Positions 8,504 through 16,996 of a DNA stretch of 18,073 nucleotides are shown one piece after another. A program made the position numbers and the translations under genes. The notes below the pieces were generated by a model that did not search any database, was not told the origin of the DNA, and was given only the letters and a program-made list of their open reading frames with translations. Each line of letters opens with the position of its first letter. Position 1 is the first letter of the stretch. Origin of the DNA: Collybiopsis luxurians FD-317 M1 (taxonomy: Eukaryota; Basidiomycota; Agaricomycetes; Agaricales; Omphalotaceae); the NCBI GenBank assembly GCA_000827265.1, contig KN834795.1, positions 90,904 through 108,976 on the forward strand, written 5' to 3'.

Positions 8504-9155
8504 CAGATCAGCTGAACTGGCCTGGATCAAGCAGATGGACAATGAATTGTTTGCGACATTTATTATTTGATTCCAGGAGTATACATTCAAGACAGGATAC
8601 AATGACACGGCATTAGTAGCAATGCTCTGAGGGGTGGTAATAAGGAGTCTTGACATTACAGTAGTGGCTCAAACTCATCCCCCACAGAATTATCCACAGT
8701 GGGTACAGCGATTCCAGGAGTTGGACAATTCAATTTGTGCAACCAATGCAGCTCATTCTCATGGAGGAAATTCTGGTTTTGGGATGTATAATCCTATGGC
8801 CCCATCAAATCCCCAAAACTCTAACCCACAACAAGGATCCAATAATAATAACCCCCAGCAAGCAGGGGGTCAACAAGGTAGGAATCAAGGTAATTGGACC
8901 AATCAACAAAGGGGAGCTGCAGCTTGGGATAGTAATGTAAATTTGGACAATATTAGTGGTACAGTATATGGACAATCTGAAGACTTTGCGAGTGGCTCAA
9001 ATCAGAATGGAAATAGTGGAGAAGGCTTAGAAAATCAGGGAGGAAACAACAGAGTCTTGAAAAACCCAGGAGACAAAGAATTCCTATGGGCAATTTGAGC
9101 TGCCAGGACCCCTGTGCAAGTTGAAGAGTTCTATCAATGTCATAAACTGAGACTC

Positions 9156-9197
9156 TGTTATAATTGTGGTAGATCAGATCATATTGGTAAAGATTGC
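9156..9197 (+). other. CCHC zinc knuckle (nucleocapsid motif)
   Basis: CYNCGRSDHIGKDC is a perfect C-X2-C-X4-H-X4-C retroviral-type knuckle, in the gag frame near its end. In the family it binds the genomic RNA. All four metal ligands are kept. Confidence 0.92.
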
Positions 9198-9316
9198 AAG
9201 AATCAGGAGAATTGGGACCCTCCAAAAAATGGAACTTCAAGTATAAATAATCAATGAAGTGACCAGTTGAGGACTGCAACCTTCACTCTAGAAGGGGACC
9301 CATCTAATGACAAGAT

Positions 9317-10294
9317 TTGGAATGTCGAGATAGAAAACAACTTGGGAAAAGTGGAGGGGATTCCAGAGACACACTGAGAGCAGCCTGGAATCCAAAAAAC
9401 CCTGCTCAAGTGGTCTGTCATGGGGCAGTAATAGAAAAAACATCCCCAGCATGTCTCTCATCTCCCTCTAACAACTCATTTCTTGTCTTGACATGTTTCC
9501 CTTTCTCCAATTCCAAAAATCTAAGCTATAATACTCTTATTGATTCAGGCGCGACTCATTCTTTTATTGATAAAAGCCTTGCAGAAAAATTCCCAAAAAA
9601 TATCTCTGATTTAGATACTCTAATTCCACTTGAATTATTCAATGGACAGCCAACTTTGGCAGGGGATATAACAAAAATCTTTAAAGATACTATCAGCTTC
9701 ACTGACAGTTCAATTCAAACAGTTGAATTCCTAATAACCCAACTACACCCAATGGCTCCTATTGTGTTAGGTTTACCATGGCTCAAAGAATTCAATCCTG
9801 AAATAAATTGGAAGGATTTGACTTTGACATTCCAAGGAAGAGAACAAATTTCAGCTTCACTAGTTGATTCGTTCACTGGTACATGGAACTTGAATACTAG
9901 CAAGAAGCAGGATACATCAATCCCTGACTCAAAACATAAATCAGCCTATAATGAACAAGAAAATGTGGATGTAAACTTGTCAGTTTTGGAATTCAATGAA
10001 TGGTTGCTTTATACAAATTGGGCTAATGATTACAACAAGGATCTCAAAAAATGGAAAAATAAATACAATATAGGGGAAAATGGAAGTAGTTACTCTGAGA
10101 AAGCATTGAAAGCTTCAGCAGAAAGGATTGACAAAAGAAGTTTGAAACTGCCAGCATACAAGCAGAAATGGAGGTGGATATATAAACAAGTCAGAAAATT
10201 GCATCAGGATTCTATTCCACAAGGCCTGTCGACAAGGGTATTAAATATCTCGAAAACCTCTGCACTCCAGCAACAGAGAAAATGTACAAAATGA
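9317..10294 (+). pseudogene. Ty3 pol, aspartic protease segment
   Basis: This frame is open from 9311 (no ATG; TTG at 9317) to TGA at 10292-10294, about 325 codons, and is -1 relative to gag. The retropepsin active site is LIDSGATHSFID with the catalytic Asp at 9542-9544, followed by SLAEKF, the hydrophobic IVLGLPWL flap/loop region near 9760-9780 and INWKDLTLTF. These are standard for chromovirus proteases, which cut the Gag-Pol precursor. The following 170 residues are a charged linker to RT (WANDYNKDLKKWKNKY). The protease core itself has no stop and keeps its active-site triad DSG. Gag and this frame overlap at 9311-9377. The overlap contains a slippery-type heptamer at 9344-9350, so pol may have been made by -1 frameshifting, although a simple indel is also possible. 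Confidence 0.85.
9344..9350 (+). promoter_or_regulatory. Candidate -1 frameshift site G GGA AAA at the gag-pol overlap
   Basis: In the gag frame the codons read TTG GGA AAA, so G9344-A9350 is an X-XXY-YYZ heptamer in the correct phase. Pol is in the -1 frame and open from 9311, while gag closes at 9375-9377. I did not find a clear downstream pseudoknot by eye. It is a candidate only, since this copy also carries accidental shifts elsewhere. Confidence 0.35.
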
Positions 10295-10297
10295 GGG

Positions 10298-11372
10298 ATG
10301 AAGATAGGAAAACCTGAAAAGGTCAAAAGGAGAATGGGTCCAAACCTCCCAGGCAAGGCAGTAAGTCTCATAAGTGCAGCTGCAATGGACACTATAATAC
10401 AAGACAGAACACCTGCCTATTTCCTGCATATCACCACAGTCTCGAATCAAGTGAATAATGATGATACCACTAATACAGAAAAATCTGCAACTCATGAGGT
10501 GATTCAAGGAAATAGGGAAGAAACAGAAAAACTTCTGACAGAAGCAGAGACTGGAGAATCTCGAAAAGACAAAGAAGAGATACTCAAACATGTTCCCAAG
10601 AAGTATCAAGACTTCTTGGATGTGTTCTCCCCAGGAGAGGCAAAGGTCTTACCTCCACACTGTCTGTACAATTTAAAAATCGAGACAGAAGGGGACTCAG
10701 CCCCTCCCTTTGGGAAACTCTATAACATGTTGGAAATGGAACTAAAAGCCCTAAAGGATTATATCAATGATATGCTAGGGAAAGGGTTTATTAGAGCCTC
10801 CAACTTGCCTGCTGGGGCTCCAGTTCTATTCGTAAAAAAGAATGATGGAAGCCTAAGGCTTTGTGTTGACTATCAGGCCTTAAATCGAATCACAAGAAAG
10901 AATAGGTATCCCTTACCTCTTATAGGCCCACTTGTTGACCAACTACAAAGGGCAAAATATTTTACAAAACTCAATTTGAGAGCAGGGTATAACAATGTCC
11001 AAATAGCAGAAGGCCACAAGTGGAAAACAGCATTTCGTATGTGATACAGATCCTACAAAATGTTGGTCATGCCTTTTGGGTTAACAAATGCCCCTTCAGC
11101 TTTCCAATTTTTTATGAATGACATTTTCCATGATTTACTGGATGTATGTGTGGTTATTTACTTGGAAGACATTCTCATTTATTCAGGTGATGAAAAAACC
11201 CATGAGGAACAAGTCCGAAAGGTATTACCAAGGCTATGAGACAACCACCTACACATGAAACCAGAAAAATGCAGTTTCGATACAGACACAGTTGAATATT
11301 TGGGGGTAATAATAAATCCCAAAGGGGTATCAATGGATCAGTCCAAAGTCAAAGCCATAACATCTTGGCTGT
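10298..11372 (+). pseudogene. Ty3 pol, reverse transcriptase segment, catalytic residues lost
   Basis: Continues the protease frame after TGA 10292. Landmarks are VPKKYQDFLDVFSPGEAKVL (RT entry), GFIRASNLPAGAPVLFVKKN, LRLCVDYQALN, YPLPLIGPLVDQL, then FTKLNLRAGY, where most Ty3 RTs have KLDLR: the first catalytic Asp is Asn (10973-10975). After TGA at 11042-11044 come [15 protein letters not shown] and [12 protein letters not shown], where the usual YLDD box reads YLED (Glu at 11165-11167). So two of the three metal-binding Asp are replaced. Another TGA (11237-11239) interrupts LPRL*DNHLH. The frame shifts -1 near 11370, between KAITSW and VPQNIKELQ. The enzyme would have copied element RNA into cDNA; this copy cannot. 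Confidence 0.92.
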
Positions 11373-12150
11373 TCCACAGAATATAAAAGAACTGCAGTCA
11401 TTCTTGGGTTTTGCAAATTTCTATTGCAGATTTATTGACAATTATAGCAGCATAACAAAAGCCCTAATGTCACTACTGCAAAAGGATGTCATTTGGCATT
11501 GGGATGAGTCGTGTCAAAGGTGTTTCAATTTATTAAAAAATGCCTTTACACATGCCCCGGTGCTATGACATTTCAACCCAGAACTTCCAATTATTCTGAA
11601 ATGTGATGTGTCAGATTGGGCAATAGCAGGAATATTGTCTCAGCTGGATCCAAAAACTGGAGAAATACATCTGATTGCTTTTCATACTTGATCCATGATA
11701 CCAGTGGAAATAAATTACAATATTTATGACAAAGAACTATTGGCTATCATGGAATGTTTTAAAGTTTGGAGAGCCTATTGTGACAGTTCAAGATTCCAAA
11801 TCCAGGTTTACTCCAATCACAGTAACCTGCAGTGGTTTATGACTACCAAACAGCTGTTGGCAAGACAAGTGAGGTGGTCAGAGGCCTTATCAGGATTCGA
11901 CTTCTGAATCAACTATAGACCTGGAACTTTAGGAGCAAAACCAGATGCTTTGATGAGACAAGCAGATGTATACCTAAAGAAAGGCATCGATAGGGACTCT
12001 GCCAGAGCAGGAAGAGAGCAGATATTGATTCCTCTGGAATGACTCAATGCAGCATTGCTTTTGAATGAGGATTTGTTATTGGAACAGATTCAAAAGGCAA
12101 AACAAGACCAATTCATGCAAGACACAATAAAGCAGATTTGAGAAGGAAAG
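11373..12150 (+). pseudogene. Ty3 pol, RT thumb/connection and RNase H segment
   Basis: Begins with [20 protein letters not shown], the conserved end of the RT domain. RNase H follows: KCDVSDWAIAGILSQ with the first catalytic Asp kept (11605-11607), INYNIYDKELLAIMECF with the Glu kept (11734-11736), and VYSNHSNLQWFMTTKQL, where the usual TDHKNL Asp is Asn (11815-11817). The domain would remove RNA from RNA-DNA hybrids, and loss of this Asp should abolish activity. TGA stops lie at 11566, 11689, 11905, 12040 and 12139. Several fall where related elements have Arg: after PVL before HFNP, after FHT before SMIP, and after GFDF before INYRPG. Confidence 0.9.
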
Positions 12151-13323
12151 ATTAAAAATGTGGTATTTGAGAATGGGTTACTTAAATGACAAGGTAGGAT
12201 ATATGTCCCTAATGATACAAACCTTCAATGAGATGTACTATCTGCCTATCATGATCATGATCATGCACTCAGAGGACATCCAGGTGAGAAGAAAACAAAA
12301 AAGATACTCAATCAGTTGTTCTTTTGGAAAGGAAGCAGCAAAGACATACATCACTATGTACAAAGCTGCCATACTTGTATAAGATCCAAGGCTAGAAGAA
12401 CTCTCCAATATGGGAATCTGAAACCTCTACCCATTGGGCAAAGACCCTGGAGCTCAATTTCAATGGATCATATAGTACAACTCCCAAAGGCAGGAAAGGA
12501 ACAATTTGATGCAATCCTAGCAGTAGTAGATCAGCTCACAAAACAAGCCATCTATATTCCCTGTCACACGACAGACACTGCAAAGGAATTTGCAAGACTA
12601 TTTCTTGAAAATGTATTCTTGAAACATGGACTACCAGTGGATATTGTCTTGGATTGGGGAAGCTTGTTCATCTCCCAGTTTTGGAAGGAATTGTGTAAGG
12701 TACTTGGTATCAAGTCTCATCTCTTGATGGCATATCACCCTCAAATGAATGGGCAGACAGAGAGAACTAATCAAAGCCTCAAAGGATATCTAAGAATCTA
12801 TATGTCTTATGACCAAGATGACTGGGATACCTTATTACCTATCGCAGAATTTGTATACAACAACACACCCCATTCAACTACAGGATTAACACCCTTCTTT
12901 GCGAATAAAGGATACCATCTGAAACTTTCAATCAACCTTTCAAAGGTGAATGACTTGGAAGCAAACCAGTATGCTACTGAGTTAAAAGAAATACACAAAT
13001 ATTTAAAACAACAAATATACAAAGCAAACGAGGCAGCAGCAAATCAGTTCAGTCGCCACTGTGCCAGAAATCCTGATTGGAAAAAGGGTGACCAAGTCAG
13101 GTTGGATATGGTTAACATCTGAACAAGAAGGCCTACCAAAAAATTGGATCACAAGTGGGCAGGACCATATACGATACTTGATAAAATAGGATCTCATGCC
13201 TGTCGACTCAAGTTACTGGGGGACCTACAATGAATCCATAATGTATTCCATGTTGATAGACTAAAACCCCACCATCCAGATCCTTTCCAGCAAGTTGTAT
13301 CACCTCCCCCACCAATCTTCATT
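12151..13323 (+). pseudogene. Ty3 pol, integrase segment with intact catalytic triad
   Basis: After TGA 12187 and 12229 comes the zinc-binding domain, with HALRGH and CHTC giving an HHCC set (about 12260-12380). The catalytic core has SMDHIVQLPKAG with Asp at 12466-12468, IVLDWGSLF with Asp at 12652-12654, and GQTERTNQSL with Glu at 12760-12762. The spacing is DD35E and all three residues are kept. LDWGS replaces the common SDRGS, another CGG-to-TGG type change. The frame is free of stops from 12232 to 13119. After TGA 13120 and 13231 come RPTKKLDHKWAGPYTILDKI and IHNVFHVDRLKPHHPDPF, the GPY/F module of the C-terminal domain. Integrase inserts the cDNA, and the 5-bp target duplication seen here fits its action. 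Confidence 0.93.
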
Positions 13324-13605
13324 AAAGGGGAACCAAAATATGAAGTCGAGTCAATAAAAGACAGTCATCCAATGGGAGAAACAGACAGAGGAATCCAGTA
13401 TTTAATCAAATGGAAAGGGTATGACAAGGAGTCCTGGATTCCCTGGAAAGGTATGGTAGGAAGTATTGATCTGATTTGTGAGTGGGAGAAAGCACATCCA
13501 AGGAAACAAAAGTTACCTCTCAAGCTCCTCAAAGAACTTGAAAGCCTAGCCCTGCAAGATGAGGAGGAAAGGGAGTTGAGACAAGCAGCTGAATCTGTCA
13601 TTTAA
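13324..13605 (+). pseudogene. Chromodomain at the C-terminus of Ty3 pol
   Basis: KYEVESIKDSHPMG, IQYLIKWKGYDKESWIPWKG and IDLICEWEKAHPRK match the chromodomain consensus (YEVEKIL...YLVKWKGY...TWEP). Two of the aromatic-cage positions can be recognised (Y of KYEVE, W of KWKGY), and the third is in SWIPW. In chromoviruses this module directs integration toward marked chromatin. The segment continues the integrase frame without stops and ends at TAA 13603-13605, probably the natural end of pol, since no other TAA occurs in pol. A 176-bp 3' untranslated stretch separates it from the right LTR. Confidence 0.9.
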
Positions 13606-13770
13606 TTAGGAGAAATGAAACCCAGAGTGCCAGATTTATAAGGCCTTCAGACTTAGAGTTTTTGATCAAAATCTGGCAGCCGGCACATTGAAACTCAATC
13701 TGACAGTGCAGCAGTCACAACACTGTGTCGCATCAAAAGCTACACATCCTTTCCAGGGCTCAAGGCCCTT

Positions 13771-13781
13771 GGGGGGGGTAA
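13771..13781 (+). promoter_or_regulatory. Polypurine tract (G8 then TAA)
   Basis: GGGGGGGGTAA directly precedes the TG of the right LTR. This is where plus-strand DNA synthesis would be primed. The G run is longer and purer than is usual, but its position is exact. Confidence 0.75.
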
Positions 13782-14476
13782 TGTTATGTCCTACGCTATT
13801 TTTTCTGCTCTTTCCAACCAGTACACTCACCACACAACTCAATAATAGTCCTACCAATCAATTCGGCTCTCCAAATCTGACATGCATTTCGCAAGGTGAA
13901 CTAACCAGTTGCTCATTCCAAACTTCTATTCACAAGACCACATGTCTTCCTGCAGAGTATAAAAGCCTTGTACCTACATCTCTCACAATAATGCTGTTAT
14001 TACCTGAACTATCTTGATCTGTGTTGTTTCTGTTCTCTTGTTCACTAGTCTATAATATTATTCTGCTTAACACTGAGTCAAGCAAACCCCATTGACACCG
14101 AGTCACTGGCATATCCACTTCTCACTTGTTGAACCAATTGACAAGACTATTTGACTGCCGTAGCCTTTTGAATATTCTGTCTCATAGGGTAAACGGAGAC
14201 TGAGTCACAAACCTCCCGAGTCAACCCTCGTTAATACCATCTTAACAAGTTATTTCAATATACAACTTCTAGTTGCACCGAGCTACTAGATTTGTTATTT
14301 GACACTCGAGGATCATTCCTCTATATCCAATACTCAAACTGTACAGGACTCGATCACTTGTTGTATGTAGTGACTCCCCATTGTGTATTCTGTCTCAGCT
14401 GTGGTATAATAAATTACTTTCTATTCATTGAACCTACTACAAGCTTCTAACAACAAAGGTAGTAAAGGTCCTAACA
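13782..14476 (+). repeat. Right (3') LTR of the Ty3 element
   Basis: 695 bp, same ends as the left copy. The TATA box is at 13958-13965 and AATAAA at 14408-14413. It follows directly on the G-rich polypurine tract. Differences from the left copy are mostly C/T or G/A, often as TG in one copy against CA in the other, as expected from deamination of former CpG sites on opposite strands. Confidence 0.95.
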
Positions 14477-14481
14477 GTTAC
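14477..14481. repeat. Target site duplication, right copy (GTTAC)
   Basis: Matches the five bases before the left LTR exactly. The inserted length including this copy is 10,590 bp, a multiple of three, so helicase codon phase is the same on both sides. Confidence 0.93.
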
Positions 14482-16534
14482 TACTGTGCAGTCCCTGCTT
14501 TATCAAGACTTTCCCTCTAAGTTCAGATGGTTGAAAAACAGCCATAAATGGCAATTGTATAAAAAAGCCAAGACAGCTGTTGGAAGGATGTATTTTGTGC
14601 ACCCTGCAGCAGGAGAGAGATTCTATGTTCATCTTTTACTGACTGTTGTATGAGGTGCTACTTCTTTTGCCAATCTGTGTACTTTCAATGGGGTGGAATA
14701 TAATACATTTCAGGAAGCATGCCAAGCACAAGGCTTATTACAGGATGACTCTGAATGGAAAGAGTGCTTAGAGGATGCATGTCATATGCAAACCAGTTCA
14801 ACTCTCTGCTCACTCTTTGCAACCATTCTGAAAGACTGTCATCCAGCTCAGCCTGGATTACTTTGGGATCAGTTTAAAGTGTTTATTTGTGATGATTTAG
14901 CACACTATCTACACAGAGAAAGAATTGTTATAAACCCAAGCCAAAATCAAGTTGAAGACTATGGGCTTTATTTAATTGACAAGATTCTATTTCATGCTGG
15001 AATTTTTGATGGTGTCAAACAATATGTAGGCATGCCTATTCATAATTATCAGTTTTGGTCACAGGTTGAAGGAAACAGATTGATTGCAGAACAACTGGAT
15101 TTTGATGTAGATGAACAAGCACAAAAGGCAGTGGAAAACATTGAAAAACTAAATACAGGTCAAAAAAATGCCTTTGACAAAATAATGGCTGCTACAACAG
15201 ACAATCAGCCTAAAATGTTTTTCCTACATGGTCCTACAGGAACAGGAAAAACCTTTACCTATAATACTTTATGTTATATGCTCCAGAAAAAAAAATTGTC
15301 TTATGTTGTGCTTCATTTGGAATAGCAGCCCTCCTCCTTCCAAAAGGAAGAACTGCATATTCAACATTTAAGATACCTATTGATATATATGAGGGGCAGC
15401 TGTGCTCTATCAAAAAGAACTCTGACTTAGCTGAACTGCTAAAAAAAAACAGCACTAATTATTTGGGATGAAGAGCCTATGCAAAATTGGTTCTGTCAAG
15501 AGGCAGTAGATCTTACAATATAAGACATGAAATCAAATGATCAACCATTTGGTGGAGTTACTGTAGTATTTGGTGGAGATTTCCAGCAAATCCTTCCTGT
15601 AGTGTGCAAAGGAAGAAGAGAGCAAATAGTTGGAGTATGTATTCAATGATTAAGGCTTTGGCATAACATTGAAGTGCTTCATCTAACTGAAAACAAAAGA
15701 CTTAACAGTGGTACAGCTGAGGATTATGAGTATGCTGAATGGCTGTTAAAAGTTGGTCATGGTTCAGACAACAATGCAGAAAGTCAAATTAAACTGGATC
15801 CAGCTATGAAATGTGGAGATACAGTTGATTCCTTACTCTCTGCTATCTATCCTGGTCTTAACTTGATTGATCCTACAGCAAATAATGATCAGTAGTTCTC
15901 AGAACATACAATTTTGTGTCCTAAAAATGATGCAGTTGATGAACTAAATCTGAAATGTCTCAATGTCTTACAAGGAAATGTTCATACATTTAACAGTGCT
16001 GATCAAGCGGTTACAAATGAGAATGAAGATGGGGACTTTCAATACCCAGTGGAGGATCTAAACAGTATCAATGGCTCAGGCCTGCCTCTATCAAAATTAA
16101 GACTAAAAAAAGGTGCACCCATAATGATTCTTAGAAACCTTGACCCAGCTGCTGGGATTTGTAATGGTACACATGCTATCTTAACCAATTTTTCTGCAAG
16201 AGTCCTGGAAGCCAGAATGTTAGGTGGAGATCATGCAGGAAAAACATTTCTGATATCATGTATAACAATAACACCATCAGATCTTGATCTACCTTTTATT
16301 TTGGAACAATGTCAATTTCCTGTCCAATTAGCCTTTTCAATGTCAATTAATAAGGCCCAGGGACAATCTGTTGACAAAGTAGGATTAAATTGGCAAACAC
16401 CAGTGTTTACTTATGGCCAGCTTTATGTTGCTCTTTCCCACAGCACAACCAAGCAAGGAGTGAAGATTCTTTTTCCTGAAGGTATGTTTTATTGGGTTGT
16501 TTCAAGCTGTGCAGAACTAATAAGGTTCCTATAG
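14477..16534 (+). pseudogene. Helitron helicase-like gene, right fragment with Pif1-type helicase
   Basis: Picks up the helicase frame after the Ty3 insertion: LLYQDFPSKF, TAVGRMYFVHPAAGERFYVH, NTFQEACQAQGLL. The SF1B Pif1 helicase then shows Walker A GPTGTGKT (15230-15253), Walker B IIWDEEPM (15458-15481), GGDFQQILPV (about 15572-15601), HLTENKRL, GAPIMILRNLDPAAGICNGT, MSINKAQGQS and YVALSHST. In the last motif the usual Arg of ALSR is His. Stops are TGA 14651, TAA 15521, TGA 15647 and TAG 15893. The frame shifts at an A9 run near 15286 and shifts back at a second A9 run near 15441, so 150 bases between are read in another frame. It ends at TAG 16532. The protein would unwind DNA during rolling-circle Helitron transposition. 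This copy is dead. Confidence 0.92.
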
Positions 16535-16730
16535 ATAGTGAAGAGTGTGAGACAAAGAGGTACTACTTAATGCACATTAATCCTTTCATCAAGTTAACTT
16601 AGCAGAAGTGGCTTGGGATCATTTGGGCATAAAGTATATAGAAATTTGATAGAAGCAATAAATACTACAAGACTACTATGAGAACTGAGCTCCAGCTTAC
16701 CAATGCATTCTGCATCCAAATTGAACTTTG

Positions 16731-16852
16731 AAACCAGGAGTGAGGGGTGAGCCAAAGGTGAACCCCAAATGCATTTAACATTTGAAGTTGGAAACCAGGA
16801 GTGAGAGGTAAGCCAAAGGTGAACCTCAAATGCATTCAGCATTAAAGTACTG
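16731..16852 (+). repeat. 61-bp tandem repeat, two copies
   Basis: AAACCAGGAGTGAG begins at 16731 and again at 16792, and the two 61-bp units also share AGCCAAAGGTGAACC and CAAATGCATT. A diverged partial copy (TGCATTCTGCAT) precedes the first from about 16703. Differences are mainly transitions. Confidence 0.85.
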
Positions 16853-16871
16853 AATGAGTCAGTGACTCATT
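16853..16871. repeat. Perfect palindrome AATGAGTCA-G-TGACTCATT
   Basis: Nine-base arms around a single G, just after the 61-bp repeats. Each arm contains TGA(G/C)TCA, the core bound by Gcn4/AP-1-type bZIP factors. It may also be a plain hairpin of a transposon terminus; no gene nearby argues for a regulatory role. Confidence 0.6.
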
Positions 16872-16916
16872 TCCTACACAGTATGGAGGCATGATAGTAC
16901 TGACTATGGGGGGTTT

Positions 16917-16931
16917 GGGGGCCCAGCCCCC
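16917..16931 (+). repeat. G/C hairpin, candidate Helitron 3'-terminal hairpin
   Basis: GGGGGC-CCA-GCCCCC, a perfect 6-bp stem with 3-base loop, about 385 bases after the helicase stop and preceded by GGGGGGTTT. Helitrons end in a short GC-rich hairpin followed closely by CTRR. Here CTAC follows directly and no clean CTRR-T end is visible, so the assignment is tentative. Confidence 0.35.
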
Positions 16932-16977
16932 TACAAGCTGTTGACCAGTGATGCAGTCATGGGTGAGCAGAGTGAAT

Positions 16978-16996
16978 CCTGTGACAAAGTCACAGG
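16978..16996. repeat. Hairpin CCTGTGAC-AAA-GTCACAGG
   Basis: Perfect 8-bp stem with a 3-base loop, 47 bases after the G/C hairpin. No function can be read from it. It may be part of the same transposon terminus. Confidence 0.6.

Larger units (their letters stand above)
4615..9257 (+). pseudogene. Ty3 gag, very long, with zinc knuckle; broken by stops, one frameshift and an insertion
   Basis: The first ATG after the primer-binding site is at 4615 (MSGEPVKHFLSEQERWHQEQ). One frame runs to about 6600 with stops at 4918, 5014, 5740, 5842, 5890, 5995 and 6145. A -1 shift between 6474 and 6620 leads into a second frame, with stops at 6849, 7371, 7455, 8568, 8628, 9096 and 9255. The first 950 or so codons match nothing I know. 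They are Pro/Gln/Glu-rich, with a Gly/Pro collagen-like tract near 7210-7300. A typical retrotransposon gag core follows (PDPFNGSDRWKWEPFLLQA, YLTGAAATHYNNLL, FQEYTFKTGYNDTALVAML), then an Asn/Gln/Gly-rich tail and a CCHC knuckle CYNCGRSDHIGKDC (9156-9197). The core is split at 7787 by a small inverted-repeat element whose removal restores the frame. Gag would form the particle and bind RNA. Confidence 0.8.
3892..14476 (+). mobile_element. Ty3/gypsy chromodomain retrotransposon (chromovirus), full length but inactive
   Basis: The element is bounded by two 695-bp LTRs beginning TGTTA and ending TAACA, and flanked by the identical 5-bp target duplication GTTAC (3887-3891 and 14477-14481). Between them lie a self-priming type primer-binding site, gag with a CCHC knuckle, protease, RT, RNase H, integrase, a chromodomain and an eight-G polypurine tract. 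That order, and the C-terminal chromodomain, define a chromovirus. It sits inside a Helitron helicase gene in the same orientation. I count 26 in-frame stops along gag and pol, 24 of them TGA and none TAG, plus frameshifts near 6474-6620 and 11370. A separate inverted-repeat element is inserted in gag at 7787-8503. Confidence 0.95.

Noticed and set aside
12158..12382. Open frame overlapping the start of integrase
   Set aside because: The frame +1 to it carries the HHCC zinc-binding residues and joins the integrase core; this one is out of phase.
16482..16514. Possible intron (GTATGT to GCAG) at the end of the helicase
   Set aside because: It would be only 33 nt, too short for a fungal intron, and has no branch-point motif. 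The uninterrupted frame is as plausible.
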